The notes: generated by a model from the sequence alone, not told the origin. 64,000 nt of DNA from JALHUB01 sp963719465 (GCA_963719465.1 OY970386.1:1426001-1490000), one strand, 5' to 3'. Positions 42,228 through 59,878 are shown, numbered from the stretch's first letter. Translations and numbers: made by a program.

Positions 42228-44515
42228 TGGCGCCCAACGGCGGTCGAGGGCGCTGCCGCTCCGGCGAACAATGGCTCTTTGTCCCACGTCCCACCCTAGG
42301 GCTGCCCGCGCCCATGGGGAGCCGGTTCCCGAGGATCCGGCATCAAAATGTGTTCAGTTGGGAGACGGCCGAAGGAGCGAAGCGACTGAGGCCACCCAGC
42401 GGGCAGCAAGACGTTCTCGTTGAGGATCGGACCTCGATGCGTCGATGGCGCGGCGTCGGCAGGATGGGAGGCTGAGAGGCGGGACTTGGGGTCGTTAAAC
42501 GTTCTCGGAAGCTGCTGCCGCTCTGGTGAACGATGGCTCTTTGTCCCACGTCCCACCCTAGGGCTGCCCGCGGCCAAGGGGAGCCGGTTCCCGAGGGTCC
42601 GCGTCAAGAAGGTCTTCCTTTGGGGAAGCGGCCGAAGGAGCGAAGCGACTGAGGCATCCAGCGGGCAGCAAGACGTTCTCGTTGAGGATCGGACCTCGAT
42701 GCGTCGATGGCGCGGCGTCGGCAGGATGGGAGGCTGAGAGGCGGGACTTGGGGTCGTTAAACGTTCTCGGAAGCTGCTGCCGCTCTGGTGAACGATGGCT
42801 CTTTGTCCCACGTCCCACCCTAGGGCTGCCCGCGGCCAAGGGGAGCCGGTTCCCGAGGGTCCGCGTCAAGAAGGTCTTCCTTTGGGGAAGCGGCCGAAGG
42901 AGCGAAGCGACTGAGGCATCCAGCGGGCAGCAAGACGTCTCGTTGAGGATCGGACCTCGATGCGTCGATGGCGCGGCGTCGGCAGGATGGGAGGCTGAGA
43001 GGCGGGACTTGGGGTCGTTAAACGTTCTCGGAAGCTGCTGCCGCTCTGGTGAACGATGGCTCTTTGTCCCACGTCCCACCCTAGGGCTGCCCGCGGCCAA
43101 GGGGAGCCGGTTCCCGAGGGTCCGCGTCAAGAAGGTCTTCCTTTGGGGAAGCGGCCGAAGGAGCGAAGCGACTGAGGCATCCAGCGGGCAGCAAGACGTT
43201 CTCGTTGAGGATCGGACCTCGATGCGTCGATGGCGCGGCGTCGGCAGGATGGGAGGCTGAGAGGCGGGACTTGGGGTCGTTAAACGTTCTCGGAAGCTGC
43301 TGCCGCTCTGGTGAACGATGGCTCTTTGTCCCACGTCCCACCCTAGGGCTGCCCGCGCCCAAGGGGAGCCGGTTCCCGAGGGTCCGCGTCAAGAAGGTCT
43401 TCCTTTGGGGAAGCGGCCGAAGGAGCGAAGCGACTGAGGCATCCAGCGGGCAGCAAGACGTTCTCGTTGAGGATCGGACCTCGATGCGTCGATGGCGCGG
43501 CGTCGGCAGGATGGGAGGCTGAGAGGCGGGACTTGGGGTCGTTAAACGTTCTCGGAAGCTGCTGCCGCTCTGGTGAACGATGGCTCTTTGTCCCACGTCC
43601 CACCCTAGGGCTGCCCGCGCCCAAGGGGAGCCGGTTCCCGAGGGTCCGCGTCAAGAAGGTCTTCCTTTGGGGAAGCGGCCGAAGGAGCGAAGCGACTGAG
43701 GCATCCAGCGGGCAGCAAGACGTTCTCGTTGAGGATCGGACCTCGATGCGTCGATGGCGCGGCGTCGGCAGGATGGGAGGCTGAGAGGCGGGACTTGGGG
43801 TCGTTAAACGTTCTCGGAAGCTGCTGCCGCTCTGGTGAACGATGGCTCTTTGTCCCACGTCCCACCCTAGGGCTGCCCGCGGCCAAGGGGAGCCGGTTCC
43901 CGAGGGTCCGCGTCAAGAAGGTCTTCCTTTGGGGAAGCGGCCGAAGGAGCGAAGCGACTGAGGCATCCAGCGGGCAGCAAGACGTTCTCGTTGAGGATTG
44001 GACCTCGATGCGTCGATGGCGCGGCGTCGGCAGGATGGGAGGCTGAGAGGCGGGACTTGGGGTCGTTAAACGTTCTCGGAAGCTGCTGCCGCTCTGGTGA
44101 ACGATGGCTCTTTGTCCCACGTCCCACCCTAGGGCTGCCCGCGGCCAAGGGGAGCCGGTTCCCGAGGGTCCGCGTCAAGAAGGTCTTCCTTTGGGGAAGC
44201 GGCCGAAGGAGCGAAGCGACTGAGGCATCCAGCGGGCAGCAAGACGTTCTCGTTGAGGATCGGACCTCGATGCGTCGATGGCGCGGCGTCGGCAGGATGG
44301 GAGGCTGAGAGGCGGGACTTGGGGTCGTTAAACGTTCTCGGAAGCTGCTGCCGCTCTGGTGAACGATGGCTCTTTGTCCCACGTCCCACCCTAGGGCTGC
44401 CCGCGGCCAAGGGGAGCCGGTTCCCGAGGATCCGGCATCAAAAAGGTGTTCAGTTGGGAGACGGCCGAAGGAGCGAGCGACTGAGGCCACCCAGCGGGCA
44501 GCCAGGCGTTTCTGC
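42228..44515 (+). repeat. Nine-unit tandem array of the dispersed repeat (about 262-bp period)
   Basis: 2.3 kb without genes between convergent nfu and lysC. Cores occur at 42366 and then every 262 bp (one unit is 261 bp, missing a T near 42938) to 44463, where the core has lost one base. Units 2-8 are nearly identical, differing by single bases such as GCGCCCAAG versus GCGGCCAAG. The first and last units share a different middle segment (GAGGATCCGGCATCAAAA...GTTCAGTTGGGAGAC), absent from the inner ones. Each inner unit has complementary GCTGCCCGC and GCGGGCAGC about 100 bases apart, and a GTTAAACG. Long ORFs here are by-products of the repeat. Confidence 0.95.
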
Positions 44516-44606
44516 TAAAGAAGACGTCAAATGCGTGACTCACGCCGCTTTAGCGCGCAGGTGGGGGATAGATTCGGTGCCGGTTCGCTGCCGCCGCGGG
44601 CAAGAG

Positions 44607-45833
44607 CTAGTCCGGCTTGTCGAGGGCGAAGGCCTTGTGGAGGGCCTTGACGGCGTCCTTGACGCGCGCCTCGGCGACGATGCAGGTGATGCGGATCTCG
44701 CTCGTCGAGATCATCTCGATGTTGATGCCCTCGTCGGAGAGGGTGCGGAACATGCGCGAAGCGTAGCCGGGGGCGCTCGTCATGCCGGTGCCGACGATGC
44801 TCACCTTGCCCAGCTTCTCGTCGCTGACGACTTCGCGGGCGCCGATGGCCTTCGCCGACTTCTCGATGACGGAGAGGGCGCGCTTGAGGTCGGTGCGGGA
44901 GACGGTGAAGGTCAGGTCGGTGAGCTTCTCCTCGCTGGCGTTCTGGACGATGGTATCGACGGAGACGTGAGCGTCGCTGAGCGGCTCGAAGACCTTGGCC
45001 GCGATGCCGGGCTGGTCGGGGACGTGCCGGACGGTGACCTTCGCCACGTCGAGGTCGTGGGCAATGCCGCGCACTTTCTTGAACTGCTCCATCGAAGCGC
45101 CTCCGTGAATGAGGGTGCCGCTCGCCTCCTTGAAGCTGGCGGCGACGAGTATCGGGATGTCGTAGACGCCGCCGACTTCGACGGCGCGGGAGTGCATGAC
45201 TTTGGCGCCGACGCTGGCGAGCTCGAGCATCTCGTCGTAGCTGATCTCGTCGAGCTTGCGGGCTTCGGGGACGATTCGCGGGTCGGCGGTGTAGACGCCT
45301 TCGACGTCGGTGTAGATCTCGCAGGCGTCGGCGTTGAGGGCGGCGGCGAGAGCGACCGCGGTGGTGTCGGAGCCGCCGCGGCCGAGGGTCGTGATGTCGC
45401 CGTCGGCGTCCTGCGTCAGCCCCTGGAAGCCGGCGACGATGACGATGCGGCCGTCGTCGAGCTCGCGGTGGACGCGCTTGGGGTCGATGGCGAGGATGCG
45501 GGCCTTGCGGTGGACGGTGTCGGTGCGGATGCCGGCCTGGCCGCCGCTGAGGCTGATGGCGTCGTGATCCATGGCGTGCAGGGCCATCACCATGAGCGTG
45601 CTGGAGACGGTCTCGCCGGTGGACATGAGGACGTCCATCTCGCGGTCCTCCGGCGAGTCGCTAAGCTGGTGGGCGAGCTCGATTAGCTGGTCGGTCGTCT
45701 TGCCCATGGCGGAGACGATGACGACCATCTGGTTGCCCTGCTCCTCACGGGCGGCGACCTTTCGGGCCACGTTCTTGATCTTGGTGGCGTCGGCCAGAGA
45801 GCTGCCGCCGTACTTCTGAACGATTATTCCCAT
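44607..45833 (-). CDS. lysC: Aspartate kinase
   Basis: First step of lysine, threonine and methionine synthesis. Kinase domain: KYGGSSLAD at the start, STGETVSS, LGRGGSDTTAVALA and EIYTDVEGVYTADPR. Two C-terminal ACT domains follow (from about residue 265), the allosteric site for lysine/threonine feedback. 408 aa, normal for single-function aspartokinases. Follows thrB by 5 bp on the same strand, forming a two-gene unit. Its 3' end faces the repeat array. Confidence 0.96.
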   Translation of the reverse strand: MGIIVQKYGGSSLADATKIKNVARKVAAREEQGNQMVVIVSAMGKTTDQLIELAHQLSDSPEDREMDVLMSTGETVSSTLMVMALHAMDHDAISLSGGQAGIRTDTVHRKARILAIDPKRVHRELDDGRIVIVAGFQGLTQDADGDITTLGRGGSDTTAVALAAALNADACEIYTDVEGVYTADPRIVPEARKLDEISYDEMLELASVGAKVMHSRAVEVGGVYDIPILVAASFKEASGTLIHGGASMEQFKKVRGIAHDLDVAKVTVRHVPDQPGIAAKVFEPLSDAHVSVDTIVQNASEEKLTDLTFTVSRTDLKRALSVIEKSAKAIGAREVVSDEKLGKVSIVGTGMTSAPGYASRMFRTLSDEGINIEMISTSEIRITCIVAEARVKDAVKALHKAFALDKPD

Positions 45834-45838
45834 GCCGG

Positions 45839-46729
45839 CTACTCCGTCGTCAGCACTTGAGACCCTTTCGCGCTCGGCGCCGTGATTATCGTCTCGCCCG
45901 GGCAGTGCGCCGAGAGGGCGGCCCGCAGCATCGACTGGGCGATGGCTTTCTCATTTTGCAGCGTCCAGGCGGCAATCGTCGAGCCGCCGCCGGAGAGATA
46001 CGAGCAGAGGGCGCCGGCGCGGCAGGCAGCGGCGATGATGGCGGCCATGGCCGGCAGGAGCTGAGCGCGCGCCGGCTGGTGGAGGCGGTCCTCGCAGGCG
46101 GTTGCCAGGAGGTCGAGGCGGCCGGAGGCGAGGGCGGCGACGAGCAGGGACGCGCGGCCGACGTTGTGGATCGCGTCCTCGCGCGAGACCGTCGCTTCGA
46201 GGACGCCGCGGCTCTGGGGCGTCGGCATCGGCTGCTCGGGGACGAAGAGGACGACGCGCAGCTTGTCGGGCACGGGCACGGGCGCGTGGACGACGCGCGC
46301 TTCCTCCCACACGGCGACCTGCAGGCCGCCCAAGAGCGCCGGGGCGATGTTGTCGGCGTGGCCTTCGAGGGCGGCGCCGATGGGCAGCAGGGCGTCGAGG
46401 TCGAGCGGGTTGCCGGCGAAGGCGTTGGCGCCGAGAAGGGCGGCGGCGCGGATCGCGGCGCTGGCGCCGAGGCCACGGGCGAGCGGGAAGCCGTTGCGCC
46501 AGTCGAAGGAGAGGCCGGCGGGCCGCTTGGCGCCGCTGGCCTGGTAGAAGGCGTCGGCGGCGGCGAGGGCCATGCGCGGTATGGGCTCGTCGGGCGGCTC
46601 GACAGGGGCGTCGTGGGCGTGGAGGGTCGCGGCGGACCAGAGGTCGAGCGCGAGGCCGAGGCAGTCGAAGCCGGGGCCGAGGTTGGCCGAGGTGGCCGGC
46701 AGGCGCAGGAGCACTTTGGATGGCGGCAA
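45839..46729 (-). CDS. thrB: Homoserine kinase (GHMP family)
   Basis: Phosphorylates homoserine in threonine synthesis. 296 aa with the GHMP motifs LPATSANLGPGFDCLGLAL near the N terminus, the ATP loop GLGASAAIRAAAL (Ala replaces the usual first Ser), and the C-terminal SGGGSTIAAW. Start ATG at 46729 suits the family. First gene of the thrB-lysC pair. The upstream 127-bp gap separates it from the PIN module and shows no obvious regulatory structure. Confidence 0.94.
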   Translation of the reverse strand: MPPSKVLLRLPATSANLGPGFDCLGLALDLWSAATLHAHDAPVEPPDEPIPRMALAAADAFYQASGAKRPAGLSFDWRNGFPLARGLGASAAIRAAALLGANAFAGNPLDLDALLPIGAALEGHADNIAPALLGGLQVAVWEEARVVHAPVPVPDKLRVVLFVPEQPMPTPQSRGVLEATVSREDAIHNVGRASLLVAALASGRLDLLATACEDRLHQPARAQLLPAMAAIIAAACRAGALCSYLSGGGSTIAAWTLQNEKAIAQSMLRAALSAHCPGETIITAPSAKGSQVLTTE

Positions 46730-46856
46730 GTTGCGACCTTCCGGGTTGGATTAGCTTGACGATCCTATCATTCGGAAGCGGGTGGCACAACGAAGAGACA
46801 GGCGAAGCGATGGGACCGCTTTCGGCGACGGCTCGGCAGTAGACCGCCGGAGAAGT

Positions 46857-47357
46857 TTAAGGTTTGCGAGGAAGGGACGGAATGACCTGCGGCTCCTCGA
46901 TTCTAATGTCGGGATGGTTGACGTTGCAAAAGCGGTTGTCCCAGGCGAGTAGGACATCGCAGCCGCCTCTGAGCGCGCACGCTAAGTGAATCGCGTCATT
47001 GGGCAGGATGCCGTAGCGACGGCAAAACGCGTTCGCTTCTTCACCCACGTTCCGATCCACCGGAATCACCTCAAACCAGGCGTGCTGGAAGTATCGAAGC
47101 AACTCGTGAACCGTTTGGTCGGATTGACGTTGCTGCTGTCCCTTGACCTTATACACCTCGGCGATTGTCAAGGCCGAAATCGTTACGTGATAGAGGCTCT
47201 GTTCCTCCGCTTGGAGTAGGATGTGTTCGGCAATCGCCGCACGGTTCACCCCATTGACGACCTCGCCCTTCTTCCAGGCGATAAACACGTTCGAGTCTAG
47301 GTACGGCTTGACGTACCGTCGCTTTGCGTCGAGGCCGAACGTTCCCTGTTCAGCCAC
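46857..47357 (-). CDS. PIN-domain protein (VapC-like ribonuclease/toxin)
   Basis: 166 aa. PIN fold: PYLDSNVFIAW with the first Asp, TISALTIAEVYK with the Glu, LPNDAIHLACA with the next acidic residue and AWDNRF with the last. All four acidic positions are present. The family is mostly Mg-dependent RNases, often toxins. The GTG start overlaps the stop of the upstream 265-aa gene by 8 bp, so the two are co-translated; that gene would be a noncanonical partner. Lower GC than thrB-lysC. Confidence 0.82.
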   Translation of the reverse strand: MAEQGTFGLDAKRRYVKPYLDSNVFIAWKKGEVVNGVNRAAIAEHILLQAEEQSLYHVTISALTIAEVYKVKGQQQRQSDQTVHELLRYFQHAWFEVIPVDRNVGEEANAFCRRYGILPNDAIHLACALRGGCDVLLAWDNRFCNVNHPDIRIEEPQVIPSLPRKP

Positions 47358-48147
47358 CGCGTATCGTCCTCATGAACTCGTCGGTGCTCATGTTGCCCGT
47401 GAAGTCCGGGTCGCTGCCTGTCAACTCTCTGGTGCTCGGGAGGTCTCCCTCCCCCAAGACTCTCAGACGATCCACCCTGATGCTCAACGGCTCACGCCTG
47501 ACGTTGTACTCCACAACGCCACCTACCTCGACGCGCTTCCCTAGGGCCGTCCTCACTTGCTCGAGCAGCTTGCCCCTGTCGAAGTAAGACCTGACAGCCT
47601 TCTTGGTGCGGTGCTCGTACACCGTGAATCGCTGATCGCGGTGCAGGGAAACCGCCTCTAGCGTGCCCTCCACCGACCCTATTGCCTTGTGATGGACTGG
47701 AATCAGCGCCACGACGTTGTCTGCGCCACGTTTCGAAACCTCCGCCTGTTCAGCGGGCTCTAGGTCTTCGTCAGGCGTGTACCTCACGGCGACACCAATG
47801 ACGCCAGTCTTTCCAATCACGGATAAGGTTTTGCTCATTCCCTTGATGCCCTTGTCCGAAAGGTAGGGCGGGCTGGAGCCCTCGCCCTCGACCACCTTGA
47901 AGCCGCGAACGCTTGCAATGGATATCTCGCGGCCAAAGTTCCTCTTGGGGATTCGTGGGACGGGTCGGACGCCGATAACGCTGCTCCCGAGCGACATCTT
48001 GGCGATGACCCAGTCCACGGAACCCCTCGGGTCGCGCGATATCGCGTGGTCAAGATCGTGCAGCGTGTCCAGCCAGCCAGCGAGCGCTGACTGCAAGGCT
48101 TCGACGGTGATCTTACCCTGTTCGCCTTCGATGATGAGCTCGAGCAT
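47350..48147 (-). CDS. Uncharacterised protein paired with the PIN gene
   Basis: 265 aa, no named domain recognised. The N-terminal portion (1-60) reads like alternating strands and helices with WLDTLHDLDHAISRD and GSVDWVIAKMSLGSS. A central segment has SPPYLSDKGIKGMSKTL. The C-terminal third (about 170-240, from EHRTKKAVRSYF) is basic and strand-rich, possibly an OB-like or nucleic-acid-binding part. Translational overlap with the PIN gene implies a joint function. It is much larger than standard VapB antitoxins. The start ATG at 48147 follows AGGTC. Confidence 0.65.
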   Translation of the reverse strand: MLELIIEGEQGKITVEALQSALAGWLDTLHDLDHAISRDPRGSVDWVIAKMSLGSSVIGVRPVPRIPKRNFGREISIASVRGFKVVEGEGSSPPYLSDKGIKGMSKTLSVIGKTGVIGVAVRYTPDEDLEPAEQAEVSKRGADNVVALIPVHHKAIGSVEGTLEAVSLHRDQRFTVYEHRTKKAVRSYFDRGKLLEQVRTALGKRVEVGGVVEYNVRREPLSIRVDRLRVLGEGDLPSTRELTGSDPDFTGNMSTDEFMRTIRGG

Positions 48148-48153
48148 GGCCGA

Positions 48154-48225
48154 CTAGACCTGCCGTGAGACGGTGTTGGAGGTCAGTAGGTAATCAGTGC
48201 GGACGCACTGAGCCCAAACTGTCAT
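48154..48225 (-). CDS. 23-codon ORF upstream of the PIN module
   Basis: ATG at 48225 with AGGTGAT at good spacing encodes a 23-residue peptide (MTVWAQCVRTDYLL...). It ends 6 bp before the 265-aa gene and lies just downstream of a TATAAT box. It could be a leader peptide, a tiny antitoxin or chance. No homology judgement is possible at this length. Confidence 0.35.
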   Translation of the reverse strand: MTVWAQCVRTDYLLTSNTVSRQV

Positions 48226-48267
48226 GAGATCACCTGCTCTGAAGGTCGGCGTCTCCGAGTCCCGCGT

Positions 48268-48273
48268 ATTATA
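48268..48273 (-). promoter_or_regulatory. -10 box (TATAAT) of the PIN module
   Basis: Perfect TATAAT on the minus strand 36 bp before the 23-codon ORF. No good -35 hexamer is visible at 16-18 bp, so an activator or extended -10 contacts may be needed. Divergent from sppA. Confidence 0.5.
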
Positions 48274-48435
48274 TCGGAACACACGCCCGTCTAGGTAGCC
48301 CTCGACAGGCTTGGCCGAGCCGGCGGATGGCGGTTGCTGTGCGGTCCTCCTCGTGACAAGTGGGGGCGGGTCTGGTAGGCTACAGCTAAGGGCGCTGCGA
48401 AGGCGCCATCGCACCTCAGATCAAGGATGACGCTC

Positions 48436-49230
48436 ATGTCGCTGTTCTCATCACCACGAATCGCCGTCATCGAGCTCTACGGGATGCTGGGGCAGCCGCA
48501 GCGCACGTCAGAGCAGATCCGCCTGCTGCAGTCGCTGCGGGAGAACGATAGCGTCCGGGCCGTCGTCATCGACATCGATTCCGGCGGCGGGACCGTCTCA
48601 GCGTCCGATTACCTGCACCGCGCCGTCAAGAAGCTGGTCGAGAAGAAGCCGGTGATCGCCTTCGTGCGCGGGACGGCGGCTTCCGGCGGCTACATGGTCG
48701 GCTGCGCGTCGAGCAAGATCGTCGCGCTGCCCAGCGCCATCGTCGGCTCCATCGGCGTCATCGCGATCCGGCCGCTCGTGTACGATATGCTCGGCAAGCT
48801 GGGCGTGCGGATGGCGGTGACGAAGTCGGGGCGCTTGAAGGACATGTGGTCGCCGTTCCGGGAGTCGACGGAGGAGGAGCAGGAGCGGGAGCAGGCGCTG
48901 CTGGACGAGTTCTACGAGCTGTTCATCCGCGTCGTCGCCGAGGGGCGAAAGCTGCCGGCGGAGCAGGTGCGCTCGCTGGCGACGGGGGAGATATTCACGG
49001 CCGTCAAGGGCAAGGAAGCCGGCCTGGTCGACGAGCTGGGGGACCTGGACACGGCGATCGACATGGCGGCGGAGATCAGCCACGCGCCGCGCCGCGTCCG
49101 CTACGTGCGGCCGCGTCGGGGACTGCGGCAACTGCTGATGGCGCGGCTGGCCGGGGCGATGGTGGAAGAGGTGAGCGTCAAGGTCGAACAGCTCCTGCAG
49201 CGACGCATCGAATACCGCAGACCGCGCTGA
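48436..49230 (+). CDS. sppA: Signal-peptide-peptidase-type S49 protease
   Basis: 264 aa, the short SppA form. FVRGTAASGGYMVG contains the nucleophilic serine (AASGG), and SKIVALPSAIVGSIGVI follows as in the family. The catalytic lysine further on is likely in the SGRLKDMWSPF region (inferred). SppA degrades cleaved signal peptides in the membrane; this short form may be soluble or peripheral, as the only hydrophobic stretch is weak. The ATG at 48436 has AAGG 9 bp upstream and is preferred to the one at 48427. Confidence 0.88.
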   Translation: MSLFSSPRIAVIELYGMLGQPQRTSEQIRLLQSLRENDSVRAVVIDIDSGGGTVSASDYLHRAVKKLVEKKPVIAFVRGTAASGGYMVGCASSKIVALPSAIVGSIGVIAIRPLVYDMLGKLGVRMAVTKSGRLKDMWSPFRESTEEEQEREQALLDEFYELFIRVVAEGRKLPAEQVRSLATGEIFTAVKGKEAGLVDELGDLDTAIDMAAEISHAPRRVRYVRPRRGLRQLLMARLAGAMVEEVSVKVEQLLQRRIEYRRPR

Positions 49231-49365
49231 TTTCCTCGAAGTTCGTCACAGTTGGCTTCCTGTAACACTTTTCTAATGATTCTAGGGCCAAGACTTAACG
49301 ATCGGTGACGGATTATATTAGGTAGATGAATGGAAATATCGCCTGTCGCGAAGGAGGCTTGAAGA

Positions 49366-50547
49366 ATGCATAGCATGACTCGCGGGAGCCGCATGGTCCT
49401 CGGAGTGGTGGTGGTGGCGTTGCTCGCGCTGCTGGCGACGGCGATGGTCGCCTGCGGCGGCGACAGTTCGAACGCGCAGCAGTCGGGGTCGTCGACGCCG
49501 ACGGCGCAAGCGCAGACAACGAATACGCCGACAGCGAGCGGCAGCTCGAGCAGTTCGAGCGGCGACGAAAATGCAATTCCCGACCTGTATGACAAAGTCC
49601 GGCCTTCGGTGGTGGAAGTTGCGAGCACCGGGGCTACGCAGAGCGTATTCGGCACGCAACCGACTTCCGGTCTGGGCTCGGGGATCATTCTCGACACGAC
49701 CGGCGACATTCTGACTAACTACCACGTCGTCCAGGGCGCCAACCAGCTAACGGTGACTCTGTACGACCAGACCAGCGCCTCGGCCACGGTGGTCGGCACG
49801 GACCCGACGGGCGACCTGGCCGTCATCAAGGCGGACTTCTCGGGCGTCACGCTGAGTCCGGCGACGCTGGGCGATTCGGACCAGATACGCATCGGTGAGA
49901 GCGTCATCGCCATCGGCAACCCGTTCGGCCTCGACGGCACCGTTACGGAAGGGATCGTGAGCGGCCTCGACCGGACGCTGGCCGAGCAGCAGAACATGCC
50001 CCTGCGGGCGCTGATTCAGACGGACGCGGCCATCAACCCGGGCAACTCCGGCGGGCCGCTGGTGAACATGAACGGCGAAGTGATCGGCATCGACACCGCC
50101 ATCGAAAACCCCAGCGGGTCGGGAACGTTCGCCGGCGTTGGCTACGCCATTCCAATCAACGCCGCGAAGCAGGCGATGTCGCAGCTAGAGGCCGGCCAGA
50201 CGGTTCAACACGCCAGGCTGGGCATCTCCGGCGAGTCGGTTACGGCTTCGCTGTCGAAGCAGTTGAACCTGCCGGTTACACAGGGCGTCTACGTGGTGGA
50301 GGTTGATTCGAGCGGGCCGGCGGCGGCGGCGGGCGTTCAGGGCGCCTCCCAGTCGTCGTCTAACGCGTTATCGGCGCCGCCGGGTGGCGACGTTATCACC
50401 GGCGTGGACAACGTGACGACGAATAGTTTTGACGACTTGGTCAACTACATCGACACGAAGCAGCCCGGCGACAAGGTCACGCTGCATATCCTTCGCAACG
50501 GCGACAAGAAGGACATCGACGTGACGCTGGCGCAGTGGAGCTCCTAG
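49366..50547 (+). CDS. HtrA/DegP-type serine protease with PDZ domain, lipoprotein
   Basis: 393 aa. The signal peptide ends in the lipobox-like MVAC near residue 30, then a Ser/Thr/Gln-rich linker to about residue 65. The trypsin-like domain has His in TNYHVVQG, Asp in TGDLAVIKAD and Ser in NPGNSGGPL; the C-terminal PDZ domain includes LGISGES and GDVITGVDN. HtrA proteases remove misfolded proteins outside the membrane. The start ATG has GGAGG at good distance. A strong hairpin follows the gene. Confidence 0.94.
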   Translation: MHSMTRGSRMVLGVVVVALLALLATAMVACGGDSSNAQQSGSSTPTAQAQTTNTPTASGSSSSSSGDENAIPDLYDKVRPSVVEVASTGATQSVFGTQPTSGLGSGIILDTTGDILTNYHVVQGANQLTVTLYDQTSASATVVGTDPTGDLAVIKADFSGVTLSPATLGDSDQIRIGESVIAIGNPFGLDGTVTEGIVSGLDRTLAEQQNMPLRALIQTDAAINPGNSGGPLVNMNGEVIGIDTAIENPSGSGTFAGVGYAIPINAAKQAMSQLEAGQTVQHARLGISGESVTASLSKQLNLPVTQGVYVVEVDSSGPAAAAGVQGASQSSSNALSAPPGGDVITGVDNVTTNSFDDLVNYIDTKQPGDKVTLHILRNGDKKDIDVTLAQWSS

Positions 50548-50574
50548 CGAACATTCCTTTCACCTTATGGTGTG

Positions 50575-50608
50575 TGATGAAGCGACGGCCCGCCCCGTCG
50601 CTTCATCA
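50575..50608. terminator. Perfect 14-bp hairpin after htrA
   Basis: TGATGAAGCGACGG and CCGTCGCTTCATCA form a perfect 14-bp stem with a 6-base loop, 28 bp after the htrA stop. Only a short TATT follows, so efficiency as an intrinsic terminator is uncertain, but it lies between convergent htrA and cobO and could serve both. The rest of 50609-50741 shows nothing else. Confidence 0.65.
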
Positions 50609-50741
50609 TATTCCCTGCTCTGGCGAAGCGTTGCGCACCTCCGAAAATACACGTGAAGCATGCTTTTGCAGCGGTGGCTTCCGTGAGCATAGGTCGAGTT
50701 GCGAGCTTTGCAAGAAGGCACAACCTCAAGGTGGCGTAGCT

Positions 50742-51299
50742 TCAGAAGTCGATCCCGATGACGGCCCCGGTCCCCTGCTCGAGGGGATGCTTGACCTCCC
50801 GCATCTCCGTCACGAGGTCGGCGAAGGCGATGAGGCGGTCGGGCGCCTTTCTGCCGGTGATTATGACGTGGACGTTCTCGGGGCGATTGCGGAGCGCGTC
50901 GATCACCGTGTCGACGGAAAGCCAGCCGAGGGCGATGGGGTAGGTCAACTCGTCGAGGATCACAACGTCGTAAGAGCCGGAGGCGATCTTCTCCTGCGCC
51001 AGGCGCCAGCCGTCCAGCGCCACAGTCCGGTCCTTCTCGATATCGTCGGAGAGCCAGGTGAAGCCGCGGCCGACGGCGTTGATCTCGATGCCCAGCTTTC
51101 GGGCGGCGCGCTGCTCGCCGTAATCGCCGTCCGCCGCCTTGATGAACGACAGCATGACAACGCGCAGGCCGCGGCCCCACGCGCGCAGGAGGACGCCGAG
51201 AGCGGCGGTGGTCTTGCCTTTGCCGTCGCCGGTGAACAGGAGGACGAGCGATCTCGGCTGGTCGACAGGAGCGCGCGGGCGTGCTCTCTTTTCGGGCAT
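50742..51299 (-). CDS. cobO: Cob(I)yrinic acid a,c-diamide adenosyltransferase
   Basis: CobO/BtuR family, 185 aa, attaches the adenosyl group to corrinoids. P-loop GDGKGKTTAALG, conserved LDELTYPI and the C-terminal VKHPLEQGTGAVIGIDF (the family usually ends in AQ.GIDF). A corrinoid supply is relevant to the B12-binding radical SAM protein encoded at 60-62 kb. No other cobalamin gene is adjacent and no cobalamin riboswitch is visible upstream. Confidence 0.93.
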   Translation of the reverse strand: MPEKRARPRAPVDQPRSLVLLFTGDGKGKTTAALGVLLRAWGRGLRVVMLSFIKAADGDYGEQRAARKLGIEINAVGRGFTWLSDDIEKDRTVALDGWRLAQEKIASGSYDVVILDELTYPIALGWLSVDTVIDALRNRPENVHVIITGRKAPDRLIAFADLVTEMREVKHPLEQGTGAVIGIDF

Positions 51300-51398
51300 T
51301 GCCTGATTCTAGCAGGCGCGCGGCCCGGCGGCGAGAGCGGGCAGCAGGTCAGGGAGGGGGATTTGCGTTATCGGTGGGAAAAACTATATAGTTGCGGG

Positions 51399-51427
51399 TT
51401 GACTTCGCGATAGGCCTCTGATATACT
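51399..51427 (+). promoter_or_regulatory. rpoBC promoter
   Basis: TTGACT (51399-51404) and TATACT (51422-51427) with exactly 17 bp between. The 128-bp leader to the rpoB ATG contains competing hairpins: AGTCC(CC)TTTT can pair with AAAAAGGACT, or CTTTTTC with GAAAAAG, around 51453-51489. This could form an attenuator, which would be sensible for a gene under autogenous control. No ribosomal protein gene (rplL) precedes rpoB here, unlike in many bacteria. Confidence 0.8.
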
Positions 51428-51554
51428 GAGCCTGGTTGCGAATAGACAGAAGAGTCCCCTTTTGCGTCTTTTTCCCCAGAAAAAGGACTTATGGTAGTTT
51501 CCGGCCTTTGACCACAAGAGACTGCGGACTGAAAGGCTCTTGAGGAGAAGCAAT

Positions 51555-59850
<8,296 letters not shown>

Positions 59851-59878
59851 CCAGCAAACCGGCTTCAATTATGAAAGA

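Noticed and set aside
42296..44490. Series of 105-aa (plus) and 171-aa (minus) open frames in the tandem array, looking like a gene family
   Set aside because: They repeat with the 262-bp unit, are open on both strands at once, lack ribosome sites and match the same translated blocks seen in the other repeat clusters.
42228..44515. CRISPR array
   Set aside because: Units are about 262 bp with almost no variable spacer part, and there are no cas genes.
42228..44515. Integron cassette array (GTTAAAC in each unit resembles an attC core)
   Set aside because: No integrase gene, no cassette ORFs, no paired inverse core in the right place, and unit identity is far too high.
51300..51398. Cobalamin riboswitch upstream of cobO
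   Set aside because: No B12-box or long structured leader is visible; only a short AT-rich stretch precedes the rpoB promoter.
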